Below, piece by piece: positions 16,401-25,100 of a stretch of DNA of 31,212 nucleotides (the stretch's first letter is position 1; the number at the start of each line of letters is the position of its first letter). The notes beneath the pieces are model-generated. The model had not been told where the DNA came from and did not search any database. It saw only the letters and a program-made list of their open reading frames with translations. The position numbers and the translations under genes were made by a program. This stretch comes from Bacteroidales bacterium UBA4866 (GTDB lineage: Bacteria > Bacteroidota > Bacteroidia > Bacteroidales > P3), in contig DHDW01000028.1 of the NCBI GenBank assembly GCA_002399565.1, positions 826 through 32,037 of the forward strand. The letters run 5' to 3'.

Positions 16401-17618
16401 ATTCTTTGTTCCTCCAACATAGGTTGAGGCTTCAAGAGATGTTCCGTCGTGAGCAAATTTAGAAATAAAAATATCGCATCCTTGAGTAAAATTTATTGAA
16501 CCATCATAGGAAGCAGAATCTCCTCCTGAAAATATTCTTTGAAAAGCGTTTGTTGTTGTGGGAAAATTAATACTCCCTGTTGTTCCAAAAACTATTAGTT
16601 CATCATATTCATTTACAATTAAACTATGAGGCATTTCACTGCTTGAACCTCCCAAGTAAGTAGAATATATTAAATTAATTCCGTCATGACTAAATTTTGA
16701 AATAGTAACATCCCAATTCCCTCCACCATAAGTTGTTTGAAATGCACCAATAGTTACGGGGTAATTAATTCCATTAACAATTCCTCCAAGATAAGCATTT
16801 CGCATTTTGTCATAAGTGGCAGTAAATCCCCAATTGTCCGCCAAAGAGCCTGTGTAACTTGAGAAAATTAGTGTTGGATCAATAACTAAATCATAATCCT
16901 TATTATAGTTTCCAATTTTATAAGTAATTATGTTGTTATTCAAGACAAACTCTGCCTCAATTTTAACACTATCTCCATTAATAATTTGATAGGCGTAAGG
17001 TTTTACTTCAATTAATTGCCCAAGGGAGGTGTATAAAACTAAGTTTTCATTCTTAATGTTTAATTTCTCAATTCCTTCGTAGAAGAGAGAAATGTCTTCA
17101 ACCTTTGCTCCAGAGTGTAAAATAAAATCATGCTTAATATTGTTCCCTTCAGAATAAACCTTCCAGTCAATATTTGAATAAATATCCTTGTAAAGTATTT
17201 CTCCATAAGAATAAGCCTTACTTACCCATTTGGATTTATCGCTTCCAATGTAGTAGTTGTTGTAGTTATTGCTTTTCTGGTTTGGAATAATATTGTTTGG
17301 CTCTTTGCTATTAAGGAGTTTAAGCCTAAATGCATGATTATTAATTATAGTTTGATGTTCTTCGCAATTATGATTTTTGGGAGTTAAATTGTCATGTTTA
17401 CATTCTCTTCTATAATCAGAAAGATAGAATGTTATGCAGTTTTTTTCTATAAAAGCAGCTCCATTGGTAAGAGTTGTTTTAAAAATAATTCTACTTTCCC
17501 ATTGACCTTTATTTTCAATAAAATTCAAATTATTATACAAATTTTCTCCACAATATGTTATATTTGCAGATGAAAAAAGTATGATTGTAAGAATTAAAAA
17601 CACATGGATGCTTTTCAT
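13422..17618 (-). CDS. Large T9SS type B cargo protein with SBBP, PKD and SprB-like repeats
   Basis: This 1398-residue secreted protein begins with a signal peptide (about 1-23) and an N-terminal FIENKGQWESRI segment typical of the DUF7948 domain. It continues with many SBBP beta-propeller-like repeats (about 250-720: YSTYLGGSSSE, ASTYVGGTKND, FSSYIGGSEDD), a PKD domain (about 765-840, FIWDFGDGTMSNDTNPTHTF), and three SprB-like repeats (about 1030-1240, each with an SPHTYEWSNGQT-type core). It ends in a T9SS type B (CHU_C) sorting domain, FIPNVFTPNSDGKND ... WDGTFKGQDCLAGVYFYRLE. It should cross the outer membrane by T9SS and be surface-attached or released, probably for adhesion. The exact ligand cannot be inferred. 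Confidence 0.93.
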   Translation of the reverse strand: MKSIHVFLILTIILFSSANITYCGENLYNNLNFIENKGQWESRIIFKTTLTNGAAFIEKNCITFYLSDYRRECKHDNLTPKNHNCEEHQTIINNHAFRLKLLNSKEPNNIIPNQKSNNYNNYYIGSDKSKWVSKAYSYGEILYKDIYSNIDWKVYSEGNNIKHDFILHSGAKVEDISLFYEGIEKLNIKNENLVLYTSLGQLIEVKPYAYQIINGDSVKIEAEFVLNNNIITYKIGNYNKDYDLVIDPTLIFSSYTGSLADNWGFTATYDKMRNAYLGGIVNGINYPVTIGAFQTTYGGGNWDVTISKFSHDGINLIYSTYLGGSSSEMPHSLIVNEYDELIVFGTTGSINFPTTTNAFQRIFSGGDSASYDGSINFTQGCDIFISKFAHDGTSLEASTYVGGTKNDGLNFRNYYNENQVYYVGNDSLYSNYGDGARGEIITDDMSNIYVGSCTFSQDFPTTPNSFNPNYIGKQDGVVFKLDFNLSTMLFSSYIGGSEDDAVFSIDTDDDYKLYVTGGTVSHNFPTSSWSYSPTFNGGNTDGFLSLISYNGEALLASTFFGSDKKDLSYFVRTDKYNNPHIFGTTNATGMTLIHNASYSIPNSGQFVAKFSPNLQSLTWSTVFGSGIGRPNISTSAFAVDVCGRIYCTGWGGMGNLTTSNMQTSSNAFMPTTDGGDFYIISIASDASSLEYATFFGANGIADHVDGGTSRYDKFSTVYQAACAGCGGNQGFPTYPSNVYGPRNRSSYCNAAVFKFNVHEDYAVADFGFPPIGCAPQTINFQNYGRGTSFIWDFGDGTMSNDTNPTHTFNTSGLYEITLIANFENGCVTTDTMKHTILVLGNTSREIDSIGTCPNYAIQIGIPPIAHSNLTFSWTPAELLTDPTISNPYAIINQTTDFRLILTDGICRDTIYQRVYIKELEIDIQDSIHTCNSPIDLIVPAQHYSCYKFSSSRDFSSLINLDTTNNETRVYLTQSQYIYIWVEKDGCSGLDSVWISFNGTSLTVQTTDISCLGNNDGEATAIISGGISPHTYEWSNGQTGVSSISGLSPNNYWVKVTEATGCNSTLPFTISTPIALNYSSNKINNPCNGICIGEININPLGGTSPYSILWEDGQTQFSINNLCSKDYIFTITDANNCTLTDTISIINEANFITILTKKDLNCIEACKGEIMANVGGGTAPYSYIWSTGDTTQTITDLCVGDYNVQTTDTYGCKSSDTISIVNLDIFRDFEIQASKTEIYDGEVITLSVTQYPGLTYLWTPSTYIYNPNLARVIATPLQSITYQVFVTDGNGCDFTDSIRIKVEVINCGEPNIFIPNVFTPNSDGKNDVIMVSGEHIEKIKFIIFDRWGEEVFATTDKNKAWDGTFKGQDCLAGVYFYRLEIECGLGRTFKKSGDITLIR

Positions 17619-17640
17619 TTTAAATCACTTTTTATTAATG

Positions 17641-17648
17641 CAAATATA
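17641..17648 (-). promoter_or_regulatory. -7 element of the T9SS cargo gene
   Basis: On the minus strand TATATTTG (17648-17641) lies 22 bp before the ATG at 17618. No matching -33 element is seen. The gap to the divergent gene is only 47 bp. Confidence 0.45.
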
Positions 17649-17665
17649 TAAAAACAATTAGTATT

Positions 17666-18301
17666 ATGAAGAAGAAGTTATTATTTTTTATTTTTTGCCT
17701 CATGGTTGTTCAGCTTAGTAGTTTTGCACAATTAAAATTTGGGGTTAAAGCAGGAGTACCTTTTAATATTCAAAATCTTGAAATTCAAAATGCACAAATT
17801 GAAACTTCAAGACCTTTTAATTTGGGACTTACCTCTGAATGTATTTTCCCAATTTTAGGCATTGGGTTTGAAGTCTCAGCTCTTTACGAATTGGAAATGA
17901 TTAAAGGAAATGATTTGCAGAAATCAGTTAATGTTGGTTATTTAATAATTCCAGTAAATTTTAAATATAAGTTAGGAATTAAACCTTTTAAAGTGTTTGC
18001 TTTTGCTGGTCCAAGCTTAGAGATAATGCTACACAATTCGGGTGATATTGTTCTGCCAAATTATTCTTTAACAAAAGCTCCTTCAACAATTAAGTACTCT
18101 CATGAAAACTTTAATTGGGGGATGAATGCAGGATTGGGATTTGAAGTATGGAAAATACAAGCAAGCATTGCTTTTTTCTATAATTTCAAAACTCCATTGA
18201 AAGTAATTCCTGATGATATATATTATCAGACTGCTTCAGATGATGATGGCATTAAATCAAATCAGAATGGTTTAGTCGTATCTTTGGCTTGGTTCTTCTA
18301 A
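17666..18301 (+). CDS. Outer-membrane beta-barrel protein, PorT-like
   Basis: This 211-residue protein has a signal peptide (1-21, ending SSFAQ) and alternating hydrophobic strands expected of an 8-stranded barrel: LKFGVKAGVPFNIQNLE, LNFGLTSE-type and GIGFEVSALYELE, YLIIPVNFKYKLG, FKVFAFAGPSLEI, and NWGMNAGLGFEVWKIQASIAFFYNF. It ends LVVSLAWFF with the aromatic C-terminal residue used for outer-membrane insertion. The fold and the IPVNFKYKLG strand are those of Bacteroidetes PorT-family proteins. A role in T9SS, as for the founding PorT, cannot be assumed. It is divergent from the T9SS cargo gene, 47 bp apart. Confidence 0.82.
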   Translation: MKKKLLFFIFCLMVVQLSSFAQLKFGVKAGVPFNIQNLEIQNAQIETSRPFNLGLTSECIFPILGIGFEVSALYELEMIKGNDLQKSVNVGYLIIPVNFKYKLGIKPFKVFAFAGPSLEIMLHNSGDIVLPNYSLTKAPSTIKYSHENFNWGMNAGLGFEVWKIQASIAFFYNFKTPLKVIPDDIYYQTASDDDGIKSNQNGLVVSLAWFF

Positions 18302-18324
18302 AATAATATAAAGAATCTATTTTA

Positions 18325-18354
18325 TTGGCGTTTTTTATTTTTGTTGTACTTTTG
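18325..18354 (+). promoter_or_regulatory. Promoter of topA
   Basis: TTG (18325-18327), a 19-bp spacer and TACTTTTG (18347-18354) match the Bacteroidetes consensus. The leader is about 18 nt. Confidence 0.7.
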
Positions 18355-18378
18355 CAGCTGTAAATTTAAAAAATAGCT

Positions 18379-20763
18379 ATGGGAAAAAATCTTGTGATTG
18401 TGGAGTCGCCTGCAAAGGCAAAGACTATTGAGAAGTTTTTAGGCAAAGACTTTGTTGTTAAATCAAGCTTTGGTCATATTAGAGACCTTTCAAAAAAAGA
18501 TATCAGTGTTGATATTGAAAATAACTTTGAACCTAACTATCAAGTACCCTCAGACAAACAGAAGATTGTTTTAGAACTTAAGAAAGATGCTTCAGCAGCT
18601 GAGGTTGTTTGGTTAGCATCCGATGAGGACCGTGAGGGAGAGGCTATAGCTTGGCATTTAAAAGAGGCTCTTAATTTGGATGAAGTAAAAATAAAGAGAA
18701 TTGTTTTTAATGAAATAACAAAGACTGCAATTCTTAAAGCTGTTGAAAATCCAAGAAAAATAGATATTGATTTAGTTAATGCTCAACAAGCAAGAAGAGT
18801 TTTAGATAGAATTGTAGGTTATGAAATTTCTCCAATTCTTTGGAGAAAGGTTAAACCATCTCTTTCTGCTGGTAGAGTGCAATCTGTTGCTGTTCGTTTG
18901 ATTGTTGAAAGAGAAAATGAAATACGCTCTTTTATTCCAACTTCTTCATTTAAGATTACTGCAGAATTTAAAGTCCCATCATCAACAAAAATACTTTCTT
19001 CAACTCTTAATAAGCGTTTCGATAAAAAAGAAGATGTGCTTGAATTCCTTAAGGATTGTATTGGTGCAATCTTTACTGTAAACAGTGTTGAGAAAAAACC
19101 TTCAAAGCAAACTCCTGCTCCTCCATTTACAACTTCAACTCTTCAACAAGAGGCTTCTCGTAAGTTTGGTTTCCCTGTTTCAAAAACTATGCTTGTTGCT
19201 CAACAACTTTATGAGGCTGGACACATTACATACATGAGAACAGACTCTGTTAACCTTTCTCAAATGGCTTTAAGTTTGGCTAAAACAGAGATTGAAAATA
19301 CTTTTGGAGCTGAATATGTTAAAACAAGACAATATTCAACAAAGAGTAAGGGCGCTCAAGAGGCTCACGAAGCAATTCGTCCAACATACATGCAGAATAG
19401 AACCATTGAAGGTGATGCTTCTGCAAAAAGATTGTATGAATTGATTTGGAAAAGAACAATTGCATCTCAAATGGCAGATGCAAAATTGGAAAAAACTACA
19501 ATTAATATTGATATATCTACTCGTAAGGAAAACTTTATTGCCCAAGGAGAAATCATTATCTTTGATGGATTTTTAAAAGTTTATTCAGTTTCAAAGGATG
19601 ACGATGAAGAAAATGAAGAATTGTCTTCAAAACTTCCCGATTTAAAGAAAGGAGATAATCTTAGTTTGTTAGATTCTATTGCTAAACAAACCTACACTCT
19701 TCAACCTCCACGTTATAATGAAGCAACTCTTGTGAAAAAACTTGAAGACTTAGGAATTGGTCGTCCATCAACTTATGCTCCAACAATTAGTACAATTCAA
19801 AAAAGAGAATATATTGTAAGAGAAGACCGTCCTGCAAAGAAAAGAGAAGTTGAAATAATAACACTTCAAAATAACGAAATTAAAGAAAAGAAAGAGAAAG
19901 AAAATTATGGAGCAGAAAAATCCAAACTGTTCCCAACCGACATAGGAACAATAGTTAATAACTTTCTTGTTCAAAATTTTGAAGATATAATTGATTATAA
20001 CTTTACTGCCAATTTAGAAAAACAATTTGATGAAATATCTCAAGGAAAGAAGGATTGGCAAAAGATGATAAGCTCTTTCTATAAACCATTCCATACTGAA
20101 GTTGTAACTGCATTAGACAAATCGGAAAGAACAAGTGGAGAAAGACTTTTGGGACAAGATCCAAAAACTGGACATAATGTTTACGCAAAGATTGGTCGTT
20201 TTGGAGCAATGGTGCAAATGGGAGAAACTTCAAACGATGAAAAGCCTAAATTTGCTTCAATGAAGAAAGACCAAAGAATTGAAGAAATTACTTTGGAAGA
20301 AGCTCTTACATTATTTCAAATGCCAAGAAATTTAGGTAAGTATGAGGAAGAAGAAGTTATTGTAAATGTTGGGCGATTTGGTCCTTACATCAAATATGGT
20401 AAAACAAATGTTTCTATTCCTAAAACTGAAGATGCTTACACAATAGAATTAGAAAAGTGTATTGAATTAATTAAAAACAAACCTTCAAAAGAAAAGAAAG
20501 TTCTTAAATCATTTGAACAAGATAGTTCAATTGAAATTTTGGATGGAATGTATGGTCCATACATTAAACAAAATGGAAGTAACTACAAGATTCCAAAAAC
20601 TAAGGATATAGAAAGTCTTACTCTTGAAGAATGCCTTGAAATAATTGAGAAAACTCCAACGAAAAAAACTTCGTCAAGAGCAACAAAACAAACAAAAGCA
20701 GCTTCTAGAACAACAACAAAGAAAACAACTACAGCAGCAAAGAAGACAACAACTAAGAAATAG
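18379..20763 (+). CDS. topA: DNA topoisomerase I (type IA)
   Basis: This 794-residue enzyme relaxes negative supercoils by single-strand passage. It shows the Toprim domain (VESPAKAKTIEKFLG near the start; DEDREGEAIAWHL about 78-90), RVLDRIVGYEISPILW, and the active-site tyrosine Tyr285 in GHITYMRTDSVNLS. LGIGRPSTYAPTI follows. The C-terminal part has TopoI_C repeats (RFGAMVQMG, RFGPYIKYG, MYGPYIKQNG) instead of the zinc-finger cysteines of E. coli TopA, and a Lys/Thr-rich tail (about 765-794) that probably adds non-specific DNA binding. This architecture is usual in Bacteroidetes. The gene has its own promoter. Confidence 0.97.
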   Translation: MGKNLVIVESPAKAKTIEKFLGKDFVVKSSFGHIRDLSKKDISVDIENNFEPNYQVPSDKQKIVLELKKDASAAEVVWLASDEDREGEAIAWHLKEALNLDEVKIKRIVFNEITKTAILKAVENPRKIDIDLVNAQQARRVLDRIVGYEISPILWRKVKPSLSAGRVQSVAVRLIVERENEIRSFIPTSSFKITAEFKVPSSTKILSSTLNKRFDKKEDVLEFLKDCIGAIFTVNSVEKKPSKQTPAPPFTTSTLQQEASRKFGFPVSKTMLVAQQLYEAGHITYMRTDSVNLSQMALSLAKTEIENTFGAEYVKTRQYSTKSKGAQEAHEAIRPTYMQNRTIEGDASAKRLYELIWKRTIASQMADAKLEKTTINIDISTRKENFIAQGEIIIFDGFLKVYSVSKDDDEENEELSSKLPDLKKGDNLSLLDSIAKQTYTLQPPRYNEATLVKKLEDLGIGRPSTYAPTISTIQKREYIVREDRPAKKREVEIITLQNNEIKEKKEKENYGAEKSKLFPTDIGTIVNNFLVQNFEDIIDYNFTANLEKQFDEISQGKKDWQKMISSFYKPFHTEVVTALDKSERTSGERLLGQDPKTGHNVYAKIGRFGAMVQMGETSNDEKPKFASMKKDQRIEEITLEEALTLFQMPRNLGKYEEEEVIVNVGRFGPYIKYGKTNVSIPKTEDAYTIELEKCIELIKNKPSKEKKVLKSFEQDSSIEILDGMYGPYIKQNGSNYKIPKTKDIESLTLEECLEIIEKTPTKKTSSRATKQTKAASRTTTKKTTTAAKKTTTKK

Positions 20764-20909
20764 TTAGAAGAAATATATTTGTAAAACCTTATTCCAAAAC
20801 AATATGGCAACATAATTGTTACAGCAATTTCTCCTGTACTATTTCTTATATAATAACTCCTTTAATGCTTAGGATAAAAATAAAACATTAACTAATAAAA
20901 AAATAATCT

Positions 20910-21374
20910 ATGGGAGCAAAAGAGGTTATCGATTATTTGGGATTAGTTCCTCATCCTGAAGGGGGTTTCTTTAAGCGTGTGTTTTGTTCGGAAAATAAGT
21001 CTGGAGATGGTAATTTTTTGATGAGTTCAATTTATTATTTATTGGAAAAGGATGATTTTTCGGCTTTTCATCGTTTAGGTTCTGTTGAAGTTTGGTTTTT
21101 TCATATTGGAGAACCAATAAGTATTTACTTGCTAAATAAGGATGGAAGCTTAGAGACTCATTCTCTTTCTTCTCAAATTGGTGATAAGTTCCAATTAGCC
21201 ATTGAACCTAACACTTGGTTTGCTGCCGATATTCCTTCAAAGAAAGGTTTTGCATTATTAAGCTGTGCTGTTTCTCCTGAATTTTCATTTACTAATTTTG
21301 AATTGGCTAAAAAGGAAGATTTAATAAAAGAATTTCCTCAACATAAATCAATTATTTCTCACCTAACAAGATAA
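20910..21374 (+). CDS. DUF985 (Cupin_5) family protein
   Basis: This 154-residue protein matches the DUF985/Cupin_5 family over its whole length. Seen are the family's opening VIDYLGLVPHPEGGFFKRVF, MSSIYYLLEKDDFSAFHRLGSVEVWFFHIGEPISIYLL (cupin strands with the metal-type His in FHRLG), and the closing AAD-type segment FALLSCAVSPEFSFTNFELA. The reaction is not established for this family; sugar or oxidised-ligand binding has been suggested for cupins of this shape. It lies 146 bp after topA and 305 bp before the hydrogenase operon, in the same direction, with no shared function evident. A TATATTTG at 20774-20781 could be its promoter but lacks a -33 partner. Confidence 0.88.
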   Translation: MGAKEVIDYLGLVPHPEGGFFKRVFCSENKSGDGNFLMSSIYYLLEKDDFSAFHRLGSVEVWFFHIGEPISIYLLNKDGSLETHSLSSQIGDKFQLAIEPNTWFAADIPSKKGFALLSCAVSPEFSFTNFELAKKEDLIKEFPQHKSIISHLTR

Positions 21375-21632
21375 TATTAATCCCTTCTCTTTGGATTTTT
21401 CCCCAAAAATAAAATAGTCAATAAGGATTATAAGAGACTACAAAGAATTTATCTCACTTTTAAAATGCTGTTTTTCAAGAAAACTACATTATAACTTATT
21501 GTTTTTTTATTAATTTTCTTGCATAAATCAATAAAAAAATGTATTATTGAGCCCTCAATTATAAGGCTCTGATAAGCATAGATATTAGGAAAAATATAAT
21601 ACAATATAACAATTAACAGAATAATTAACCCT

Positions 21633-21657
21633 GAACTTTAAGTTTTTTTTAAAGTTC
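21633..21657 (+). promoter_or_regulatory. Hairpin with U-rich loop just upstream of the hyd ribosome binding site
   Basis: A perfect 9-bp inverted repeat GAACTTTAA (21633-21641) / TTAAAGTTC (21649-21657) has a GTTTTTT loop. It ends 7 bp before the AAAGGAGG of hydC. The U-run could alternatively pair with the A-run of the ribosome binding site (21662-21667), so a switch in translation start is conceivable. It could equally be an operator for a dimeric regulator. Confidence 0.5.
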
Positions 21658-21664
21658 TTTTAAA

Positions 21665-21672
21665 AAAGGAGG
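21665..21672 (+). promoter_or_regulatory. Strong ribosome binding site of hydC
   Basis: AAAGGAGG ends 7 bp before ATG 21680. Other genes in the window lack such a site. Confidence 0.85.
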
Positions 21673-21679
21673 TTCATCT

Positions 21680-22174
21680 ATGAACGAAATCCAATCAAGT
21701 AATTGCTGTGAAAATAATCATCTCAGCAAATTAGAGCAGATTGAGAGTGTGATTGATTTGTATAAGGCTAAGCCAAGCAATTTGATCCAAATTCTTCATG
21801 CTTCTCAACAAATTTACGGCTATTTGCCTCTTGAAATTCAAGAATTCATTGCTTCAAAAATGAAAATGGCAGTAAGCGAAATCTCAGGAGTTGTTTCTTT
21901 CTATTCTTTTTTCTCCACTAAACCAAGGGGGGAGCATACAATTTTAGTTTGTATGGGAACGGCTTGCTATGTTAGGGGAGGGAAAAAATTGGTTGACGAG
22001 TTGCAAAAACAACTTTCAATTGAAATTGGCGACACTACTGAAGATGGAAAATTCACTTTAGAGATTGCAAGATGTATTGGAGCATGTGGCTTAGCTCCTG
22101 CAATGATGATTGACAAAACAGTTTATAAGTCAGTCAGCCCAAACAAACTTAAGTCTATTTTAGCTAAATATTAA
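21680..22174 (+). CDS. hydC: NADH-dependent [FeFe]-hydrogenase subunit C (NuoE-like)
   Basis: This 164-residue protein is the thioredoxin-fold [2Fe-2S] subunit (NuoE/HydC) of a multimeric hydrogenase. An N-terminal helical part (LIQILHASQQIYGYLPLEIQ) leads into ISGVVSFYSFFSTKPRG. The cluster cysteines are Cys91 and Cys96 in CMGTACYVRG, and Cys132 and Cys136 in CIGACGLAP. In HydABC complexes this subunit relays electrons next to the flavin subunit. Cys9-Cys10 in the variable N-terminus are probably not ligands. It is first in the operon; hydB follows after 16 bp with its own ribosome binding site. Confidence 0.93.
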   Translation: MNEIQSSNCCENNHLSKLEQIESVIDLYKAKPSNLIQILHASQQIYGYLPLEIQEFIASKMKMAVSEISGVVSFYSFFSTKPRGEHTILVCMGTACYVRGGKKLVDELQKQLSIEIGDTTEDGKFTLEIARCIGACGLAPAMMIDKTVYKSVSPNKLKSILAKY

Positions 22175-22182
22175 AAAGGAGG
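22175..22182 (+). promoter_or_regulatory. Strong ribosome binding site of hydB
   Basis: AAAGGAGG starts directly after the hydC stop and ends 8 bp before ATG 22191. Confidence 0.85.
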
Positions 22183-22190
22183 AATAGGAT

Positions 22191-25100
22191 ATGAAAAAAA
22201 TTACTACACTCAAACAGCTAAATGATATTAAGGAAGAGTATTTGGCTGAAAATGAAAAATATAAATTTAATGTATTGGTTTGTGGAGGTGGTGGCTGTGT
22301 GTCTTCCAATTGTGAGGAAGTGGATGATGCCATTAGAAGCGAGTTAAGCGTTTTAGGTCTTAATGATAAAGTTAATGTAATTCAAACTGGTTGTATGGGC
22401 ATTTGTGCTGTAGGACCTGTTGTGTTAATTCTTCCTCAAAGAATATTTTACACTCAACTAACTCCAAAAAAGGCGAAAGATATTGTTAATCGTCATATTA
22501 TGAATGGAGAGGTTTGTGAAGAATATACTTTCTTTGACAAGTCTTTACAACGTTATGTTCCATGCATTGATGATATTGAATTCTTTAAGCTTCAAACCAA
22601 ACTTGTTTTGGAAAACTGTGGAGCAATTGAATTTGGAAATATTGATGCTTACATTGCTAAGTATGGTTATATTGCTGCTGCTAATGCCATAATGAGCAAA
22701 GATCCTGAAAAAGTTATTGTTGAGGTTGAAAAATCAGGTCTTAGAGGTAGAGGTGGTGCTGGTTTCTTAACGGGAGTTAAGTTAAGAAGCGGCTACATGC
22801 AAAAGAGCGATGTAAAATATATGGTTTGTAATGCCGATGAAGGAGACCCTGGTGCTTTTATGGATAGAAGCGTTATTGAAGGAGATCCTCATTCAGTAAT
22901 AGAAGGAATGATTTTAAGTGCTTTTGGTATTGGAGCTTCTCAAGGTTATGTTTATATTCGTGCTGAGTATCCAATTGCAATTGATCGTTTGAAAGAAGCC
23001 CTAAATCAAGCTAGGGAATATGGTTTATTGGGAGAAAATCTTTTTGGAACAGATTATAGTTTTGATTTGGATATTCGTATTGGAGCAGGTGCTTTTGTTT
23101 GTGGAGAAGAAACGGCACTTCTTGCTTCAATTGAAGGTAAGAGAGGTGAACCAAAACAAAAACCTCCTTTCCCATTCCAAGAAGGACTTTTCAAACGTAC
23201 TACCATTATCAATAATGTTGAAACCTTAGCCAATATTCCTAAGATTGTTCGTAATGGAGGACAATGGTATGCAGGTTTTGGATTGCCAAATGCAACAGGA
23301 ACAAAAGTTTTTGCTTTGGCAGGAGATGTTGTTAATACTGGAATTATTGAAGTTCCAATTGGAACTACCATTGGAAGTATAATTTACAGTATCGGTGGAG
23401 GTATTCCAAACAAAAAACAATTTAAAGCAGCTCAAATTGGAGGTCCATCAGGAGGTTGTGTTACAAAAGAAAATTTAAACACTCCTGCCGATTATGATTC
23501 ATTAAATAAGATTGGAGCCATTATGGGTTCTGGAGGTCTTATTGTTATGAACGAAGATACTTGCATGGTTGATACTGCTCGTTTCTTTATGGATTTTATT
23601 CGTGATGAGTCTTGTGGAAAATGTGTTGCTTGTAGAGTTGGAACAAAGAGAATGCTTGAAATTCTGGAAAGAATAACTCAAGGACAAGGCAAAAAAGGAG
23701 ATATTGAACTTTTGGAAGAAATTGGAGAAACAATTAAACAAACTGCCATGTGTGGCTTAGGTCAAACAGCTCCTAATCCAATTCTTTCTACAATTCGTTT
23801 CTTTAGAGATGAGTATGAAGAACATATTAACAAGAAACACTGTCGTGCAGGTGTTTGTTCTGCAATGTTTACATCTCCTTGCGAAAACACTTGTCCTGCA
23901 AATATTAATATTTCTGGTTATGTTTCATTGATTGCTGCAGGAAGATTCCAAGATGCTTATAATTTAATTATGCAAGAAAATCCATTCCCTGCTGTTTGTG
24001 GAAGAATTTGCACTCGTCCTTGTGAGTCTAAATGTAGAAGAAGAACTGTTGATGAGGCAATTGCAATTAGAGATTTAAAACGTTTTGTTGTTGATTATGC
24101 TTTCAAGAACGAAATGCCTTGGAAGGTTCAAATGACATTCCCTAAGAAGAAAGATATGAAGGTTGCAGTTATTGGTGCTGGTGCATCAGGATTAACTTGT
24201 GCTCACTACTTAGTTAACATTGGTTATGATGTTGATGTTTATGAATCAGAACCAAAAGCAGGTGGAGTTTTGGCCTATGGCATTCCTGAATATCGTTTAC
24301 CAAAAGATATTCTTCAACATGAAATTTCATTAATTGAAGAGCAAGGAGTTAATGTTATTCTAAATACTGAAATCGGGAAAGATATTTCATTTAAACAATT
24401 AAGAGAAGATTATCAAGCAATTTATATTTCAACAGGAACTCAATTTCCTCAAAAAATCAATATTAAAGGTGAAAACCTAAATGGAGTTTTTCATGGTATT
24501 ACTTTCCTTAAACAAATCCATTTTGAACCTAATTTCAGACTTAGTGGAACTGTTGCAGTTATTGGTGGTGGAAATACTGCCATTGACTCTGCAAGAACAG
24601 CTTTGAGAATTGGTGCAGAAAAGGTTATAGTTGTTTATCGTAGAACAATTGACCAAATGCCTGCTTACTATGAAGAAATTATTGAAGCTGTAGAAGAAGG
24701 CATTGAAATTATGGAATTGGTTACTCCTATTCAATTTGTTGATGATGGCAATGGAAGAGTTAAGTCAATTGAATGTATTAAAATGGAATTATCTGACTTT
24801 GATTTAACAGGCAGAAGAAAATCTGTTGAAGTTAAAGGTTCTAATTTTATGTTAGATATTGATTATGTAATTCCTGCAGTTAGTCAATATGCCGATTTAC
24901 CTTTTATTGGTAAAAACGAAATAGGTCAAACAAAATGGGGAACATTCGTTACTAATCCAGAAAATATGATGACTACTATGGAAGGAGTATTTGCTGGAGG
25001 AGATATAGTTAGAGGTCCTGAAGATGTAATCAATGCAATTGCTGATGGGAAAAAAGCTGCAACCACAATTGATTTGTATTTGGGTGGAAATGGCTTATTG

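Larger units (their letters stand above)
21375..21679. other. 305-bp leader region of the hydrogenase operon
   Basis: No gene and no 22-bp array are seen here. It contains a GAGCC/GGCTC inverted repeat (21549-21553, 21565-21569) overlapping an ATTGAG-CC-CTCAAT palindrome (21548-21561), a 9-bp inverted repeat at 21633-21657, and the first hyd ribosome binding site. No TAnnTTTG promoter element is visible, unlike for most genes in the window, so the hyd promoter may be of another type. Confidence 0.6.

Noticed and set aside
20774..20781. TATATTTG as promoter of the DUF985 gene
   Set aside because: It matches the -7 element but has no -33 partner and lies about 130 bp from the start; in AT-rich DNA this word occurs by chance.
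21600..21632. Rex-type redox operator upstream of the hyd operon
   Set aside because: AATTAACA and AATTAACC words are present, but no palindrome close to the Rex consensus could be assembled.
23054..23371. 105-residue open frame antisense to hydB
   Set aside because: It lies wholly within a well-supported gene, has no promoter or start signal, and resembles no known protein.
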